Positions 62,724 to 64,000 of a DNA stretch of 64,000 bases are shown in pieces; the first letter of the stretch is position 1, and every line of letters begins with the position of its first letter. The DNA lies in NCBI GenBank assembly GCA_023435895.1, contig JAEZLH010000023.1, positions 41,186 to 105,185 on the forward strand, in the 5' to 3' direction. Source of the DNA: Bacillota bacterium. GTDB lineage: Bacteria; Bacillota; Clostridia; Lachnospirales; Lachnospiraceae. Both the position numbers and the translations under genes were made by a program. The notes beneath the pieces are model-generated. The model was not told where the DNA came from and did not search any database. It saw only the letters and a list, made by a program, of their open reading frames with translations.

Positions 62724-63413
62724 ATGTCAGATTTTTTATCAGCACTATCTTTGGTGGTTCTTGCAGAGATGGGGGACAAGACTCAGTTGTTAGCTATGGC
62801 AATGTCAAGTAAGTACAAGGCAAGTAAGGTAATGCTGGGTGTTTTAATCGCTACTGTACTAAACCATGCACTTGCAGTTGCGGCAGGAACTTATTTAAAT
62901 GCAATTGTTCCAGAGGGAGCGATTAAGATTGTAGCAGCCATATCGTTTTTACTCTTTGGTTTATGGACATTGAGAGGGGATAAACTGGATGATGACAAAA
63001 AGAAGGCATCCAAATTCGGGCCCGTAGTTACGGTAGCAATTGCATTCTTTATAGCTGAAATGGGTGATAAGACACAGATCATGACCATTTCTATTGCAGC
63101 TAAAAGCAGTATGCCACTCTTTGTATTAATGGGAACTACAGTAGGTATGTTAGTAGCAGATGGAATTGGTATCCTTGGAGGAGCATGGATGGCTAAAAAT
63201 GTTCCTGAGCGATACATAAAATGGGGAGCAGGGGTAATCTTTCTCTTCTTTGGTACCCTTACGTTGTATGAATCTGTACCCAAAGTCTGTCAAGGGATAG
63301 AGTACATAGTAGGATTTGCATTGATTATGGGAATATTAATTTATCTGGCAGGAGTAAAATTTGCATATCGTGACAATTGTGTGATGGAAGAACTTCCAGA
63401 CATCGCAGAATAG
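62724..63413 (+). CDS. GDT1/UPF0016 family Mn2+ exporter
   Basis: 229 residues with six membrane spans. The two signature motifs EMGDKTQLLAMAM (residues ~14-26) and EMGDKTQIMTISIA (~113-126) are intact; their acidic residues form the cation path. The family (TMEM165/Gdt1, bacterial MneA) exports Mn2+ or Ca2+. The yybP-ykoY riboswitch upstream strongly supports Mn2+ as the substrate. Ribosome site GGGAGGTT, start ATG 62724. Confidence 0.94.
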   Translation: MSDFLSALSLVVLAEMGDKTQLLAMAMSSKYKASKVMLGVLIATVLNHALAVAAGTYLNAIVPEGAIKIVAAISFLLFGLWTLRGDKLDDDKKKASKFGPVVTVAIAFFIAEMGDKTQIMTISIAAKSSMPLFVLMGTTVGMLVADGIGILGGAWMAKNVPERYIKWGAGVIFLFFGTLTLYESVPKVCQGIEYIVGFALIMGILIYLAGVKFAYRDNCVMEELPDIAE

Positions 63414-63434
63414 TATCATTTAATATCTTTAAAT

Positions 63435-63570
63435 AAAGCGTGATATATTACCTCTCACAGGTCTTTGTGGCTGTGGATTAAAATTCGAAAGACATTTAAT
63501 GCGATTGCCTTTTGAATAAAATCCAGTTGACACAGAAAGACCTGTGTATTAGTAACATATCACGCTTTTT
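63435..63570. terminator. Long two-armed terminator structure
   Basis: AAAGCGTGATATATTAC and CACAGGTCTTT on the left mirror AAAGACCTGTG and GTAACATATCACGCTTT on the right, with about 60 bases between the inner arms. The right side ends in T5 on the plus strand. The minus-strand gene at 63648 lies beyond it, so it separates two genes on opposite strands. Confidence 0.65.
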
Positions 63571-63647
63571 AGGATGTTATACAGCTACACCCTTTCTCTA
63601 TTATATTAGGAGAACTCCGTATTTTAAGTCATATTACATTACATAAC

Positions 63648-64000
63648 CTATAACAACAAAATGAATATTATGATGGCAATTATAACCAATATGGTAATAG
63701 CAATTGCACATGCTACAGTTTCTGTTAAAGCTTGCAAGATTCGTCTGATAAGACGTAATAACCAGTTACAGTAGTACGGATAAGTTGTTGTTGAAGTTGT
63801 GCAAGGTGTTGTAATCGGACAATGGGTGGTGGTTGTAGTCGGACAATGAGTGGTGGTCGTAGTCGGACAATGAGTGGTTGTGGTCGGACAGTGAGTAGTT
63901 GTAGTTGGACAATGAGTGGTCGTAGTCGGACAGTGAGTAGTCGTGGTCGGACAGTGAGTAGTCGTGGTCGGACAATGAGTGGTTGTGGTCGGACAGTGAG
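63648..64000 (-). CDS. Thr/Cys-repeat protein with C-terminal membrane anchor (partial)
   Basis: At least 116 residues; the start lies beyond the window. From the visible N-side, a run of 7-8 residue repeats HCPTTTT/HCPTTTTT (21-24 bp units, 63810-64000) is followed by HCPITTPCTTSTTTYPYYCNW, a basic segment (LLRLIRRIL), then one membrane helix (TVACAIAITILVIIAIIIFI) and stop TAG at 63648-63650. The frame is open throughout, and the pattern (Pro-Thr-rich, one Cys and one His per repeat) makes protein sense. The other two frames of this stretch are shadows. It looks like a surface or metal-binding stalk; function unknown. Confidence 0.65.
   Translation of the reverse strand, partial: HCPTTTTHCPTTTTHCPTTTTHCPTTTTHCPTTTTHCPTTTTHCPTTTTTHCPTTTTTHCPITTPCTTSTTTYPYYCNWLLRLIRRILQALTETVACAIAITILVIIAIIIFILLL

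Noticed and set aside
63766..63975. Open frame on the minus strand encoding SDYDHSLS-type repeats
   Set aside because: It has no clear start or end signal. The neighbouring frame (HCPTTTT repeats) stays open to a membrane helix and proper stop at 63648, so the SDYDHSLS frame is a shadow of the repeats.
1..64000. Insertion sequences
   Set aside because: No transposase with DDE, HUH or RuvC-like motifs was found in any frame examined.

Overview
The window looks like chromosomal DNA of a spore-forming Lachnospiraceae (Clostridium cluster XIVa, broadly Clostridium phytofermentans-like). The grounds are low GC, strong AGGAGG ribosome-binding sites, a cytoplasmic GH94 cellobiose phosphorylase, a tandem pair of Csp-like subtilases of the type used in clostridial spore germination, an infC-rpmI-rplT operon with an AUU start, and ECF and BCAA-type transport genes. 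No species call is made. All assignments come from reading motifs; no database search was possible.

Backbone, left part (1-17.8 kb): the end of an unknown gene, a membrane-anchored hypothetical on the minus strand, cellobiose phosphorylase, a CPBP-type membrane protease, an ECF S-component, the translation operon infC-rpmI-rplT behind a leader with a terminator hairpin, two collinear Csp-like S8 proteases, a LiaF-like/DUF4097 envelope-stress pair, a D,D-carboxypeptidase, a second CPBP protease, a YbjQ-type protein, a CDF cation exporter and tRNA-Gln(CTG).

Integrated element (17789-46558): about 28.7 kb of clearly more AT-rich DNA lies between two identical 83-bp direct repeats, each containing an entire tRNA-Gln(CTG) gene. 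A tyrosine integrase sits just inside the left repeat. No relaxase, type IV secretion or phage structural gene is visible. Its parts are: small hypothetical genes and an integrase relic; a replication-like segment (DEDD exonuclease with zinc ribbons, flanked by 10-bp phased repeats and four 70-73 bp repeats, then a small HTH, a DUF5659-like protein and a winged-helix initiator candidate); a serine recombinase behind a res-like site; a secreted BspA-type LRR protein; a Vsr-like endonuclease next to a 346-bp inverted-repeat unit; an inactive-integrase-fold (MrpR-like) regulator and a TPR lipoprotein-like gene that share a ~55-bp operator box, with a divergent XRE regulator; and a cargo run of MBL hydrolase/DUF3006, a K+ channel, a HEPN (AbiU2-like) protein, a KAP NTPase, a NERD nuclease-like protein, a second P-loop NTPase and membrane proteins. 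The HEPN/KAP/NERD/P-loop run resembles defence cargo and is the best candidate for an undescribed system.

Backbone, right part (46.6-64 kb): a BlaI/BlaR1-type pair whose sensor carries an unusual C-terminal domain, an XRE-cupin regulator, an M42 aminopeptidase, a complete liv-type ABC transporter behind a structured leader, a cytidylate-kinase-like protein, and a run that reads as a D-glutamate/5-oxoproline salvage pathway: PLP class IV aminotransferase, DUF4392 (D-glutamate cyclase C-terminal half), PxpB, PxpC, DUF1445/YcsI (D-glutamate cyclase family) and PxpA. It is followed by a yybP-ykoY manganese riboswitch upstream of a GDT1/MneA-type Mn2+ exporter, and by the 3' end of a minus-strand Thr/Cys-repeat, membrane-anchored protein that runs off the window.
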